Shown one piece after another: positions 37,428-53,349 of a DNA stretch of 64,000 bases. Every line of letters starts with the position of its first letter. Within the stretch, counting starts at the first letter, position 1. The DNA is taken from positions 20,179,188 through 20,243,187 of the forward strand of contig JACGWO010000012.1 in NCBI GenBank assembly GCA_034509735.1, given 5' to 3'. The position numbers and the translations under genes were made by a program. The DNA comes from Sesamum alatum (taxonomy: Eukaryota > Streptophyta > Magnoliopsida > Lamiales > Pedaliaceae). Under the pieces are notes generated by a model that worked only from the letters and a program-made list of their open reading frames with translations, was not told where the DNA came from and did no database searches.

Positions 37428-39105
37428 TTTTTTTTATCACATTCAAATTTTATGTGAATTCATATTTTCTTGTGTGTTATAATTGTTAGCAAAAAAATAT
37501 TATTTTTTTATAAGTCTATTTTCTTTTTTTCGTCCAAAAATGTATATAATTTAATAATTTCTTATCTTTTAAGTATAAAAAAACTTAATTTAATAAATTC
37601 GACCATTATTTGTATTTTGATTCTCAAAATGACTATTTTGTTGATTTATACCATAACTCCAATATTGTGGAGACATGAGCCTATAAGCATCTCCCAAAAT
37701 TATGTGAGTTTTTTCATTGAATCAAGTATGTCGATGGAAATTGGAATGATGAATACGAAACTCGATACTGAAATTCAAACGCCACGCAATCGAGAGATAA
37801 TTAATAAGTGCATCGAAAAATACCAAGAAATTCATGAAACCAAGTAAGGTATTTCACCTGACAACAAAAATCGAACAAGCAGATGAATAATGGAACCATG
37901 GACTTTATATTGTTATTTAGCTTTGAAATTTTCATTGAATACAAAGCTTTAAAAATAATTTTTAAAAGTTCAAATTCATTAAACTTGATGAATATGATAT
38001 TTTCATTTATAAAGCACTTATAACTTTCAACAAAATATTTCTTAATTTATAAAATGCCTTATAGTATTATACTAAATTAAACTTTTAAATAATATAATTA
38101 TTTTGTCGAGATAATATGCATTATGTGCAACGCACGTGGTTACTACTAGTACTAACAACTTCATGTAACGCTATCAATTTATAACAATTGAATCGTCATT
38201 AATGAACTTCAAACTCAATAAGATTATCAATATAGCAAAGTGAAATAATAGAACATCCAAAAAAGCTTAGGAAATTAAACATTCGCATAAAAAATAGTTA
38301 CAAAACTCATCGTTGTTCTAAAATCATGACTGTTTTTTTTATAACTCGAAGATAAATTCATATTAACTCATAATAACGGTACCACATAACATATCTACAT
38401 AATAACAAACATAAAAAGCATACGATTCAAACTTAATTACATTGTCAAAGAAGTCGGACTTTGGGACAACAAAGAATGTATCACTCAAAATTCATATTGA
38501 AAAAACTCAACGGCCTTACATATAATGTTGGCGATACTACCGTGCAAGAGTAATGTTCCAAATAAATATGATCCTGATTTCATAATAAAAGTATCATAAA
38601 TTATATAATGATATCAAGTTAGTAGGAACACAAAATGATACTTAACGTGCAAGTGTAATACACTTACGAAGAAATAAACCATAATTTCGTAAGAAAATAG
38701 GTTCAGATATAATATACCATGATAAATGCAGGGAAGAATAATAACTTAATTCCAAGGAAAAGCTGACGCTAGACGCAAATTCCTCTTCCTCAACCTGAAA
38801 TGACATAAACAGGAGGTGAATGTGTGTATTTCAAATATATTCTCATTTCAAATGAAAACTTATACAAAATGAAAATACATATTTTTTACTGAAAATGAAA
38901 ACACAAACAAACGGGCGATCTGGTTCAAGAACTCACTAATTCTGGTGGACATATGGTATTCAAGAACTCACCAATTATTGCATCATAAGGAGAGACGATG
39001 AGGTATATATATATGTGGCTAATCACAAGATGCCTTAGGTGTGGCATCTTATAAATAAGAAATGATAATGAAATGCAAGGGGTTTGGGGTTTCTCCATCA
39101 ATAAC
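37428..39105. other. AT-rich spacer, no firm gene
   Basis: A 125-codon plus-strand frame at 37470-37847 is lysine- and isoleucine-rich at the start and has an unusual acidic end (YQEIHETK), with no family I can name. It begins in AT-rich DNA right beside the MULE-type element. I leave it as doubtful. Confidence 0.35.
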
Positions 39106-39109
39106 TAAG

Positions 39110-39660
39110 GTTTGAATATTTTGAAGTTGGAATACTGATAGAGGAACTGGGATACGGGAATAGAGACAAGGACCCATGGCAAGGTACCTTAGATGAACAA
39201 GTTCCCCTATCCACGACATGACTGAAATTCAAATCTCGAGCCCTTTGTATGCACAAGTCTCTCAAGAGATCATGCAGAGAGCAAAATTTAGATTTGCCAT
39301 TGGACTTTTTCTAACAAGATCATCCAAATACTCCTCTCCCACTTCTTCTAAGCTCTTACATCTATTTGATGTCAGAAATCCCTCAGCCATCCATAACTCT
39401 GACTCGGGTTTCCAGAAAATCGGCTACGTATTCACCAAAATATTCACTTCTTGGTGGATAGTCTTCCAGAAATGCTTTCAGAAGACTGAAACTTGCATGG
39501 TGTGATTTTATGATTCGTTTTTTGTCGACAAGAAAGTCTCGATATTGATCATGACGGTTTATGTACGTCCTCCAGTAATTGAACAACTGAAACAAGGTCA
39601 GCATAACAAGCCATAACTCATCTCCTTAACTCCATACAAACAGGATAACCCTCATCCAGG
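39110..39660 (-). pseudogene. R1-type CC-NLR resistance gene relic with central deletion
   Basis: Read on the minus strand, the N-terminal coiled-coil of an R1-like NLR is seen: ADLVSVVQLLEDVHK, then ASFSLLKAFLEDYP and ADFLETRVR (about 39600-39400). The frame then jumps straight into the ARC2/winged-helix part, ELWMAEGFLTSNRCKSLEEV and GEEYLDDLVR (39405-39320), and on to the MHD-like motif CSLHDLLRDLCIQRARDL (about 39290-39240). In intact relatives roughly 300 residues with the P-loop, kinase-2 and GLPL motifs lie between ETRVR and LWMAEGFL; all are missing here. Several stops and frameshifts follow, and the LRR region is only hinted at. It lies against a direct repeat at 39695. Confidence 0.8.
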
Positions 39661-39694
39661 TGCAAGCTCTGAAGAAAATTGGAAAGATAAACAA

Positions 39695-39849
39695 CTAACT
39701 CAGCTCAAAACGTGTATATTGTATTATTACTTATATAATTGTCTGTATTTATACAACCAACTATTGCCCGAAAACACAGATTATACTGTATTTGTGTGTA
39801 TTGCATTTTATCGTGGAGTGCTTAAAGAAGCGTGTTGACTTTGCTCGCA
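39695..39849 (+). repeat. LTR-like direct repeat, left copy
   Basis: About 155 bp (from CTAACTCAGCTCAAAACGTG to GACTTTGCTCGCA) closely related to 44348-44495. It contains TTTATACAACCAACTATTG and TTGCATTTTAT. The two copies bracket the Ty3/gypsy fragment and may be LTR remains. Confidence 0.7.
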
Positions 39850-40009
39850 TGTTTCTTCATCTTCTTGTGCTTGTAACATTTGGTCAAATTATGTTACATT
39901 GAATCACATAAATAAATTAATTTTGTGAGCACAACTATTGTAATTTTTTAAAATATAATTACTACGACTTGAAAAAAATACCTCATAATTGATTTATTAC
40001 TGAGGAAGA

Positions 40010-41145
40010 AAATTGTATCTTCTATTGTGGCGACCTGATCACTCTATGAATCAAGGTCAGGGCCGTTTGATTCTTCCTAATAGGGGACACTCTCTACAAG
40101 AAATCTTCCGTGCATCCTCTGCTGAGATGTTTATATTGGGAGGAAGGAATATACATCCTGAACGAAATCCACAGCGGATGATGTGGCCCATGACGTTAGA
40201 AGGAAAAACTTTACTAGCAGGATGTTTTTGGCCCACCATGAAGAATGATGCACGGCAATTAGTGCGCAATTGTGACAGGTGCCAAACACACTCCTCTCTC
40301 ATTCACCAGCCAGCGGAATCTTTGACTACCTTGTTGTCCGCCGGTCCATTCTTTCAGTAGGGGATGGACATTGTAGGACCTTTTCCCCAAGCTCTCGGCC
40401 AGAGAAAGTTCCTGTTGGTAGCTATTGATTACGTCAACAAATGGGTGGAGGTAGAGCCCCTTTCTTGGATCACCGAGGGAGAGGTCATGAAATTCATATA
40501 GAGAATATAATCTGTCATTTTGACCTTTCTAGATAAATTATTTCAGATGACGACAGACAATTTCAAGGCTGCAAAATACAATGCAAAAGACTCCAGATTG
40601 AGCAATGATTCACCTCAGTGGCTCACCCCCAAGCCAACGGGTAGGTGGAGGTCACCATTCGGATATTCATACAGGGAATCAAAAGAAGACTAGAACGAGC
40701 TGGAGGGAACTATGCTAAGGAACTGACTAATGTTCTTTGGGCCTATTGTACCACCCCAAAAAATTCTATGGAGGAAAGCCCTTTCATGTTAGTATACGGG
40801 ATGGATGCCATCATCCCCGCGGAAGTAGAGATTTTGTCATACCGGGTAGAACATTATTTTAAAAAGGACAACACTCGTCTCCTCAAGGAGAACTTAGACT
40901 TCATCAAGAAAGTCCTGGAGAAGGCCTTCATCCACGTGCATCATTACAAAGGCATGATGATTAATTCCCATAACAAGCGGGTAAAGCCGCGAGATTTCCA
41001 AGTTGGGGACCTTGTCCTTCACCGAGTAGATACGCCAAAATCAGTTGGTGAACTAGACCCTAACTGGGAGGGACCCCACAAAATCACGAGTATCCTAGGA
41101 CATGGGGCATATGAAATGTATGACTCGGATGGCGCCTCCTATCAC
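40010..41145 (+). pseudogene. Ty3/gypsy integrase relic
   Basis: A zinc-binding HHCC region is visible across two frames: HPLLRCLYWEEGIYILNEIH, then CFWPTMKNDARQLVRNCDRC. The catalytic core begins GMDIVGPFPQALGQRKFLLV and VAIDYVNKWVEVEPL, and is broken by a stop near 40500 and frameshifts up to 40640. The C-terminal part is open: NVLWAYCTTPKNSMEESPF and ARGLY-like text followed by KRVKPRDFQVGDLVLHRVD and LDPNWEGPHKI. The frame runs to YDSDGASYH, where the hAT-type element interrupts it. The end SAHNLKWFYA resumes after that insertion. Not functional. Confidence 0.85.
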
Positions 41146-42180
41146 CAATGTTTTCCAAAATCGGACGGGGAATTGAACCGGTCAAGTTACTGGGTCACTG
41201 GTTCGACCGATCGGACCTGATTAAAAAAACCAGTTGACCCGGACTTTATTATATACATATATATATGTAATATATCAATACATTATATATCAATATATTA
41301 AATAAAAATAATTTAGAACAACATTTTATAAAATCGGTGTAATTTATAAATAAATACAATCTATAATAATTTAACAATAAAAATCAACAAACCTCTTGAA
41401 GGAAACAAATTAAATCAAGATTCAAACTAACACGAATTTAAAATTTAAAACCCCCAAAATATATTATATATTAATTGATAAAATAAATAAAATTTATAAC
41501 GATATTTTAACAATTGTTGTCTTCATATATTTTTTTAACAAAAAAGTCCAAAAAAGATTGAAATAACATGGAGAAAAGGAGAAAGCAATTAGACGAAGAA
41601 GAAAATTTGATTTATTGTCTCTCCCACATTGAAAAAGTATAGGCAAAGTTTGGGCACTTTCTCATAGTTTAAGCACATTCTCATGTCCCACATTGGAAAA
41701 AGACAAGGCAAGCTCAAACAATTGAGCCTATAAATATGTCTCTCCCACATTGAAACAATATAGGCAAAGCTTGGGCATTTTCTCATAGTTTAAACACATT
41801 TTCATGTTCGACATTGAAAAAAGACAAGGCAAGCTCAAACAATTGAGCCTATAAATATGTAATAGTTTGTTTGAGTAATTGTCCATGAAACATTTGCCAA
41901 TATATTTCTTTTGGCATTTGTTTTTTTCTCTTTGTCTATTTCACTATATTATTTTTTAGTGATAATATTAAATCATAGTTTTTTTTTATAAAAAAAAACT
42001 AATAAAACGGGGTTGACCGGCTACCGGACGAACCGATTTTGGCTGGTTTTGACCGGGTTTGAACGGTTCGCACCGAGTCTGACCGATGGGGTTTTTACTC
42101 CATGAACCGGACCAAACCCTTGGCCGATTCCCCGTCGGACCGATCAAACCGGCCGGTCCGGTCCGAGTTTGAAAACACTA
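41146..42180. mobile_element. hAT-type non-autonomous element (1035 bp) inside gypsy pol
   Basis: The ends CAATGTTTTCCAAAATCGGAC and the complement TAGTGTTTTCAAACTCGGAC are inverted. Subterminal DNA is dense in CCGGTT/AACCGG motifs. The flanks CCTATCAC (41138-41145) and CTTGTCAC (42181-42188) match at 6 of 8 bases, both differences being transitions, as in an old 8-bp hAT duplication. Inside, 41625-41860 holds a direct repeat (CTCCCACATTGAAAAAGTAT; CAAGGCAAGCTCAAACAATTG). No transposase. Confidence 0.8.
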
Positions 42181-42247
42181 CTTGTCACGACCCTAGAGTG
42201 CTCATAATCTTAAGTGGTTCTACGCTTGAGTGAGTCCCCAGAAGAAT

Positions 42248-42590
42248 AAGGGTAGGCACTTACTCATAATTAAGCCCTACCCCCAGACAGGCACTCATCT
42301 CAAAATTAAGCCTTTGTTACGTCAGGTTAGCACCTTCTTAAAATAAACCTTGCCCCCTGATAGGTGCCCTCTCATAATTAAGCCCTGCCTCCAGGCAAGC
42401 ATCTTCTAAAATATAAGTCCTACCCCTAGAGAGGCACCTTTTCAAAGATAAACCCTCCCTCTAGGCAGGCACTTTCAAAAATAAGTTTTGCCTCTAGATA
42501 CCTTCTAAGAAATAAGTCCTGCCTTTAGGCATGCACCTTCTCAACAATAATCCTTGCTTCTAGGCATGCAATCCTTTCCTAATAATCCTT
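42248..42590 (+). repeat. tandem repeat of about 45-50 bp downstream of pol
   Basis: Units of the form AATTAAGCCCTGCCTCCAGG followed by CAGGCACCTTCTC recur about seven times with variation in spacing. Such repeats after pol are seen in some plant Ty3/gypsy elements. No coding role. Confidence 0.75.
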
Positions 42591-43199
42591 ATCTCCCTTA
42601 CAGATACTCTTGCAAAAAGAGCGAACACAAATAACTAATGAGGCAAGAATAACAAATCTCGTGCTAGGCCAAAAGGCCAAGAGGCCCAAAGGTAATATTT
42701 CTCAGCATGATACTCTAAATTACTCCTTATTTTTACAATAGTTAAACCGATAAGAAAACACCCCTAAGTCTCACCGAGAGGAAAGGGTCACTATAAAACC
42801 TCTGAAGGTCAAAAGGAAGGCATCCTACAACAGGAGCAAATATGGGCAACAAGCCCGCCAAAAAATCGCATAAAGCACCAGTCAACTGCACACAAGGGCG
42901 ACAAGCCCCCTCGAAAGCAAACATAAGGCTTGAAAACCAACAACCATAGGCGGCAAGCCCTTAACAAAACAACATGAAGTAGGAAAGAAAAGGTAATGCA
43001 TATAAGCCCGCCTAGTTAAACCGCCTAGGAAGGAGGAAAAGCATTCAATAGATAAAAGAAGGAAAGCAAGTAAACATCAGGCCATCATTCATCTCCAAAC
43101 ATGGGGCCCAATCAAAAATTGTTTTAAAATTCTCTCATTATTTTAAAATTCTCTCTCTCTCTCTCTCGGGAGGGGGGGGGGTAACAAATCATTCTTGCC

Positions 43200-44200
43200 C
43201 CACAGAAAGGGTTTTCTCTGGCTCTGGCTTGGGGGACTCATCTTCTCTGGCTCTTCCTAGCAGAGCAAAGTTGCAGCAGGAGCTCCTCAGGGGCATGTAC
43301 CTCCATGACAACGGGCTCACTGGCAACTAAGGAGGCCTGCACTTCCTGTATCATGGTCCCCAGAATGGTCTCCAGATCCTTATCTGAAAAGAACTTTCCT
43401 GCTATGTTATTGAGTAATTTGAAAATTTCAGTAAAGAGAGATAAAAGTCGAGCAACCTGGTTACCTGAGTCCATCGAGGCATCTTCTGTAGCAGGTTGCT
43501 GAGGGGCGCTGCGAAGGGATTGAGTTCATCCTCTGAGGCCACCTTTAGGTTCAAAAAAGTGGCCACCATCCTAGGAGAGGGATATCCCTAAGCATCGAAC
43601 TGCCCTTGGCAGGCGGAAAAGCCATGCATGAAGTACGGCACCACCAAGATCGCCACTTCCCTCTGGAAGTCCTCTGACTACATATAGGCCAATAGACGAC
43701 TTTCCAGTACGACTCCAGGAAGCGTTGACCTTCCTCGGAGTTAGGGAACCCCAGTCAGGCATCATCACCCGCCTTCCGCAGAGCCTTCATCTAGCTCTTG
43801 GTAAGGTCCAACAGCTGTTGATTTAGCTTCTTAGCCTCTTTCTCTGCCTGTTGGTACCTCTCCATGGCTTTCTTTTTGGCCTCCTACAACTTGGACACGT
43901 TCGTGGCCAACTGCTTCCGTTTCCTGGGGGTGAGACATAATCTCCCCCATCGCAGCCACGACCTGCGGTCACAAGATTTAGAAAAACGTTTGAGAAGGGA
44001 GTCAACCTAAATCAATATGAGGAAAATAAAAAATTCAAGTACCTTGGAAAGATGGTTGGACAAGATACTAGCTAGGTCCTCCTTAGAAAGGAAGACAGAA
44101 GTCATCTGTCCCCCGGCAGCAACAACCAACGAAAGAGCTCGGAGGTGCACAAACTACCCCTCTCGTTCCCTTAAGAGGGAGTGGTTCTTGTACAGGCCCC
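43200..44200 (-). pseudogene. antisense ORF relic of the Ty3/gypsy element
   Basis: On the strand opposite to pol there is broken but protein-like sequence. FLSKEDLASILSNHLSK (about 44085-44040) is followed by an intron-like gap with a GT donor and a CAG acceptor. Then come VAAMGEIMSHPQETEAVGHE, the charged helix KKKAMERYQQAEKEAKKLNQ and LLDLTK (43880-43795), FQREVAILVVPYFMHGF (about 43670-43620), and RMVATFLNLKVASEDELNPF (about 43575-43520). Antisense ORFs after pol are known for Tat/Ogre-like elements. I infer the same here; stops make it non-functional. Confidence 0.55.
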
Positions 44201-44347
44201 CCTTAGGGATGAAACGTTGACGTCAATGAGAAAGACCCCCCCTAAGTCTCTGGGAGGGGAGAGGAGAAGGAGGTGTGGTCGTTGACCGTGTGACCACCTG
44301 TAGGGGAACCGCTGCCATGGGTGGGCCGGAGGAGCCCTTTAGCTCAG

Positions 44348-44495
44348 CTAACTCATCTCAAAATGTGTATGCTTTATTACTTGTAACTGGTTGTATCTAT
44401 ACAACCAACTATTGTATGAAACAGAGATTACAGTGTACTTGTGTGTGTTGCATTTTATAGAGGAGTGTTGAAAGAAGCGTGTTAGCTAGCTCGCA
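44348..44495 (+). repeat. LTR-like direct repeat, right copy
   Basis: About 148 bp (CTAACTCATCTCAAAATGTG to TTAGCTAGCTCGCA), the partner of 39695-39849. It ends about 530 bp from the NADP-malic enzyme stop codon, so it may lie in or near that gene's 3' region. Confidence 0.7.
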
Positions 44496-45025
44496 TTTTT
44501 ACCCATCTTCTGACTGCGAAGTTGCATTCCACTTACAGAGATTTTAATGAGTTTGAAGTTTGAGGAACGCACGGGAAATCAACATAAGATTTCATGGACG
44601 AATCAAGCATTCACTACAAACAGATATATTTGTAATCGATTCACTTTCGTATTTTCCAACAACTTACACAAACCCGGCCTTTTCTTGGCTCCTTTTCGTT
44701 CCAAAATCGCATTCCATCTCATCGTTGCCATATTGCGAGAATCTGGTTTATGAGTATTGCAGATACATACCAGTGCAGAACTCTAGACATCGACGGTTTT
44801 TACTGTGTACGAGAGTTCACTGATGACAACGTTAAACATGCTACATGGTACAATCACACACCTAATCCTACTGTCTGTATGTCACTACATGAACTTAAGG
44901 CAATAACACTAACGGACACGACCAAAAAGGCAACAAGGAAGAGATAGACGGAGCAGAAACCATGAAAAGATCAAGAAAAACGGCAACCGGTCTGTAGATA
45001 ATTTGTAGATTTTCTGTTCACTGGT

Positions 45026-50221
<5,196 letters not shown>

Positions 50222-50414
50222 GGTGGCAGAAGATTCAGAAGGTGGAGTCTTCGGTCTGTATGCTTAGCTGTTCTTAGGACAGCGGAAACTGAAAGGATAG
50301 AGAAGAGAGGAAAGACGAAAGAGAGTATGGTAAGGTTAGCTCTCCTTCTTATGCAAAATCCAGCGTCCTCTCTCTCCTCCAATCTCTCTCTCTCCTACTT
50401 GTCCCTCTTGATTT

Positions 50415-50488
50415 TGCTTTATATCAGGGAATTTCACCAAGATTTGTGACTTGTTCTCCTCTCCCCTGTTTCTTGCTTATATATAATA
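50415..50488 (-). promoter_or_regulatory. candidate TATA boxes of NADP-ME
   Basis: Two TATA-like sites face the gene: TTATATATAAG near 50477-50486 and GATATAAAGC near 50416-50425 (minus strand). Between them and the ATG the plus strand is CT-rich (GA-rich in the transcript near 50370-50400). Either could be used. Confidence 0.4.
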
Positions 50489-50489
50489 A

Positions 50490-51767
50490 AAAATAATAAT
50501 AATACCAATTGTTTATTTAAGGCCATGTTTGGCTATGCCTATATTCTTATCAGCAAGTTTTCTTTTCTTGTAAGTAGTGTGTGTGTGTGTGTTTTTAACG
50601 CATAAAAGTAAAACATTTTTTATAAGAAAATTATGTTTAAAAAAATAGCCTTTCATTTAAAACAACGATTTATTTTATTTTATTATTTTTCGTAAAAAGC
50701 ACCAAAGGTAGGGGAGTGTTTCTGGGTCCCTATCCCTTTTACGTTAAAATAAAATAAAGATAGTATATTTGTGGGGGAGTGCTAATAGTGTTGACTCCCT
50801 AATATCACCTGAAAAAACATAAATAAGAGTATGACTCCATTACAGTAATCATTGAACATATAAATAAGAAGTACTAGTCCCTTACAGAAAGTCCTAATCC
50901 TACAGAAGTATTAGGTTGAGATTTAACATGCCAGTTTGTCGACAATTTTTAGGGAATAAACTTCTCGGCCACTACTTTTAAGGGTAATAGTGCAAAGTTA
51001 CATAAATTTTTAATTTTTTTCGAAACTCAACTTTATATCTAATTAAAATAAAATACTATAATTTAGAACGGTTATAGTATTATATCGTATAAATGTTCTT
51101 TGTCTTATACCCTCATAGTCCAATTCGATTGATAGTGTTGAACGCTCGTTTAGACATAAATATATTATATATCTTTTGAAAACTTTCAATTAAATTAAAT
51201 TAAATTAATAATAACTTCGAATTAGACAAAAATTACACACCAATAATTTTCTTAACAATTATCTCAAAAAATACAACATATATGATATAAAATCAAAACT
51301 CCCATATTACAATTATTCACTTGAAAATTAAAATAAAATAAATAGAATATAGAAGCATTATCCAATTTCCAGCATCTAAGACCCTACATTAGAAAGAAAA
51401 AATTGGACCACAAGACAGCTAGGTTGCTACCAAACAGGCCTCATCGTTTTAACCCAATGGTTTAGGCTATAGATGTATGAATAATTGTCACATACCTCTT
51501 AAATTTATCTATTCTCGAAAGACAATACAAACGATGTTGTACCATAGTGGTTAAAATTAAGATCTCATAAACAAATTCGATATTATGGATTCGAGTTTTA
51601 TTCAATATGTGGTTATATGTTTTACTTTATGTAAGTTATTGTAATTTATTTTTTTATTTTTTGCGTATTAATGTATTGATCAACCTACAAGATAAGAAAA
51701 AGTTTTATTAAAAAAAGTCGTACAGTATCTACAAGATAAGAAAAAGTTGCAACTTGCATTTAATTTT
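50490..51767. other. upstream spacer of NADP-ME, no gene seen
   Basis: AT-rich, with a short (GT)n at 50578-50591. No coding segments were recognised. Confidence 0.5.
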
Positions 51768-52205
51768 GGGTGAATGACAATGACCTCCCATGAGGTTTGA
51801 TATAATTATGGATAACTCTTCACTTTTTTAAAAATTGCAAATACCCTCCCAAAAATTTGTAATCGTCTAACAAATAATTCATTTTCATCAATTTTTATGA
51901 GTGAACTGACCAAAATGCCCTTATACAAATTAAATTATTTTTATTTAATTTTTAAAATTTTCTATTTTTTTTTTACTAATAAGCACGATGAGAGGTTTTA
52001 TACATTTTTTTACACAAATGGGCAATAATATAATTTGTCTCGAATGATTTTTCAGTAATTCAAAAAAAAAAATTAAGGACAAAATGGACAATTCCAATCC
52101 TTTGGTTAAAAATCACTAACCTCAGGGGCATTATTTGTATTTTTTTTTAAATGATAAGGTATCCGTAATTATGACAAACCTCAAGGAAATCATCGTAGTT
52201 CACCC
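51768..52205. mobile_element. GGGTAAATTAC-family MITE (438 bp)
   Basis: Starts GGGTGAATGACAATGACC and ends ATCGTAGTTCACCC, with the family's inner blocks (GAGGTTTGATATAATTATGG; AACAAATAATTCATTTTCAT). The flanks TTTAATTTT and TTTAATTCT match at 8 of 9. Confidence 0.82.
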
Positions 52206-52259
52206 TTTAATTCTTTTTAAAAAATGAAATTTAATTAAAGATTGCCTTAAAAATTGAAA

Positions 52260-52460
52260 ATAAAAAACATGGGGATAAGGGGTGGGGGGTGGGGAGAGGA
52301 TGGATGATGATGGTGATGAGGATGATGTGTGTGAGCATGATGGGCATTTGAATAGGACGCATCCATGATAATGAATGTGAGAGTGAGAGGAAGAGGATGA
52401 TGGACCATAAGGGTGGGGGGGGGGGGGTAGGAGGGGGGGTGGGGGGGTTGGAGTATCCTA
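52260..52460 (+). repeat. G-rich low-complexity tract
   Basis: GGGGTGGGGGGTGGGG near 52280, a GATGATG-type stretch at 52296-52330, and a long G run near 52413-52450 interrupted by T and A. Strand-biased and G-quadruplex prone. The minus-strand frame through it is proline-rich by composition only. Confidence 0.75.
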
Positions 52461-52833
52461 AGAGACTATTAACAGTATCAATGTGAGAATGTGTGGCATT
52501 TTCTTGATATATGCATCGCCATTTGTCCACTATTAAAATCATGACTCAACAACAAGGTGCATGAACCATCCAAATTAAAAACACAAGGTGCTAATTGCCC
52601 CATTTTATTGTATTTTATTTTTGTTGTTGAATGAGATTAATAGATATGATTATGAACAAAGTGATTTAATGATTGAATTATTATTTTTTTTATTTTGAAT
52701 ATCACAAATTTTGAAGTTTACAAATAAAATAAAGATGGGTGCTTTATATGAGTGTATTATAGGCTGACGGTGATCGATTTATAATGTTTTATTTGATGTA
52801 GATTTTGGTTAACTCTAGTATATTGGTGGGACT

Positions 52834-53346
52834 ATGATAACTAAATTCGAGAGCTTCTTAGCGAGCTTTGAGGAAACGGGCTATGACCAAATTGGTCGTG
52901 TCTCATTGAGCTTTGTGAAAATAGAGAAGTGGGATGGCACCTCGCAGCCCAGTCAGAGAAGACTGCGTATGTGCAACAATTTTGATCTATATAACAGATT
53001 TATTAAGGCACCACATCATGAGTCTACTAAGAATCAAAGTTCTAACTCGTCAGGAGACAAATATCAGTTATGGGCGTATTCTGACTGAGGATAACGAGCA
53101 TATCATTTTTTTACTTAGTTGAGATCAAACTTAATAAAAGCGTGTTGTTGGAGCTATGCCGATCAAGTTGGGGAATCAGAGCCTCGCTATAAAGGATTCC
53201 GTCTGTACTGCAACTTTGATCCTTACAGGCCTATAGAGACACTATGCCACGAGTTCGTCAAGAATTACGATTCTAACATACATGAGAACATACATGCCTC
53301 TAACACCTTGAAAATATTGACAATAATCCGAACACGGTATTATTAA
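52834..53346 (+). pseudogene. coding-like relic with an internal diverged duplication
   Basis: Two stretches about 270 bp apart resemble each other. GCTATGACCAAATTGG followed by CNNFDLYNRFIKAPHHEST (residues read from 52965) corresponds to GCTATGCCGATCAAGTTGG followed by CNFDPYRPIETLCHEFVKN (from 53207). Frames of 84 codons (52834-53088) and 75 codons (53119-53346) cover the two units. I do not recognise the family. It is less AT-rich than its surroundings. Confidence 0.35.
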
Positions 53347-53349
53347 CAT

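Larger units (their letters stand above)
40010..44275 (+). mobile_element. Ty3/gypsy retrotransposon, 3' part only
   Basis: Contains the integrase end of pol (40010-41145 plus its last codons at 42189-42229), a tandem-repeat zone (42248-42590) and an antisense ORF relic (about 43200-44200), ending in a purine-rich tract (GGGAGGGGAGAGGAGAAGG, near 44252-44273). Gag, protease, reverse transcriptase and RNase H are absent. A hAT-type element sits at 41146-42180. The presence of an antisense ORF after pol suggests the Tat/Ogre-like branch. Confidence 0.75.

Noticed and set aside
42248..42590. CRISPR-like regular repeats
   Set aside because: Units vary and have no unique spacers, and the context is a plant retroelement.
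52231..52542. 103-codon proline/isoleucine ORF
   Set aside because: Created by G-rich low-complexity DNA on the opposite strand.
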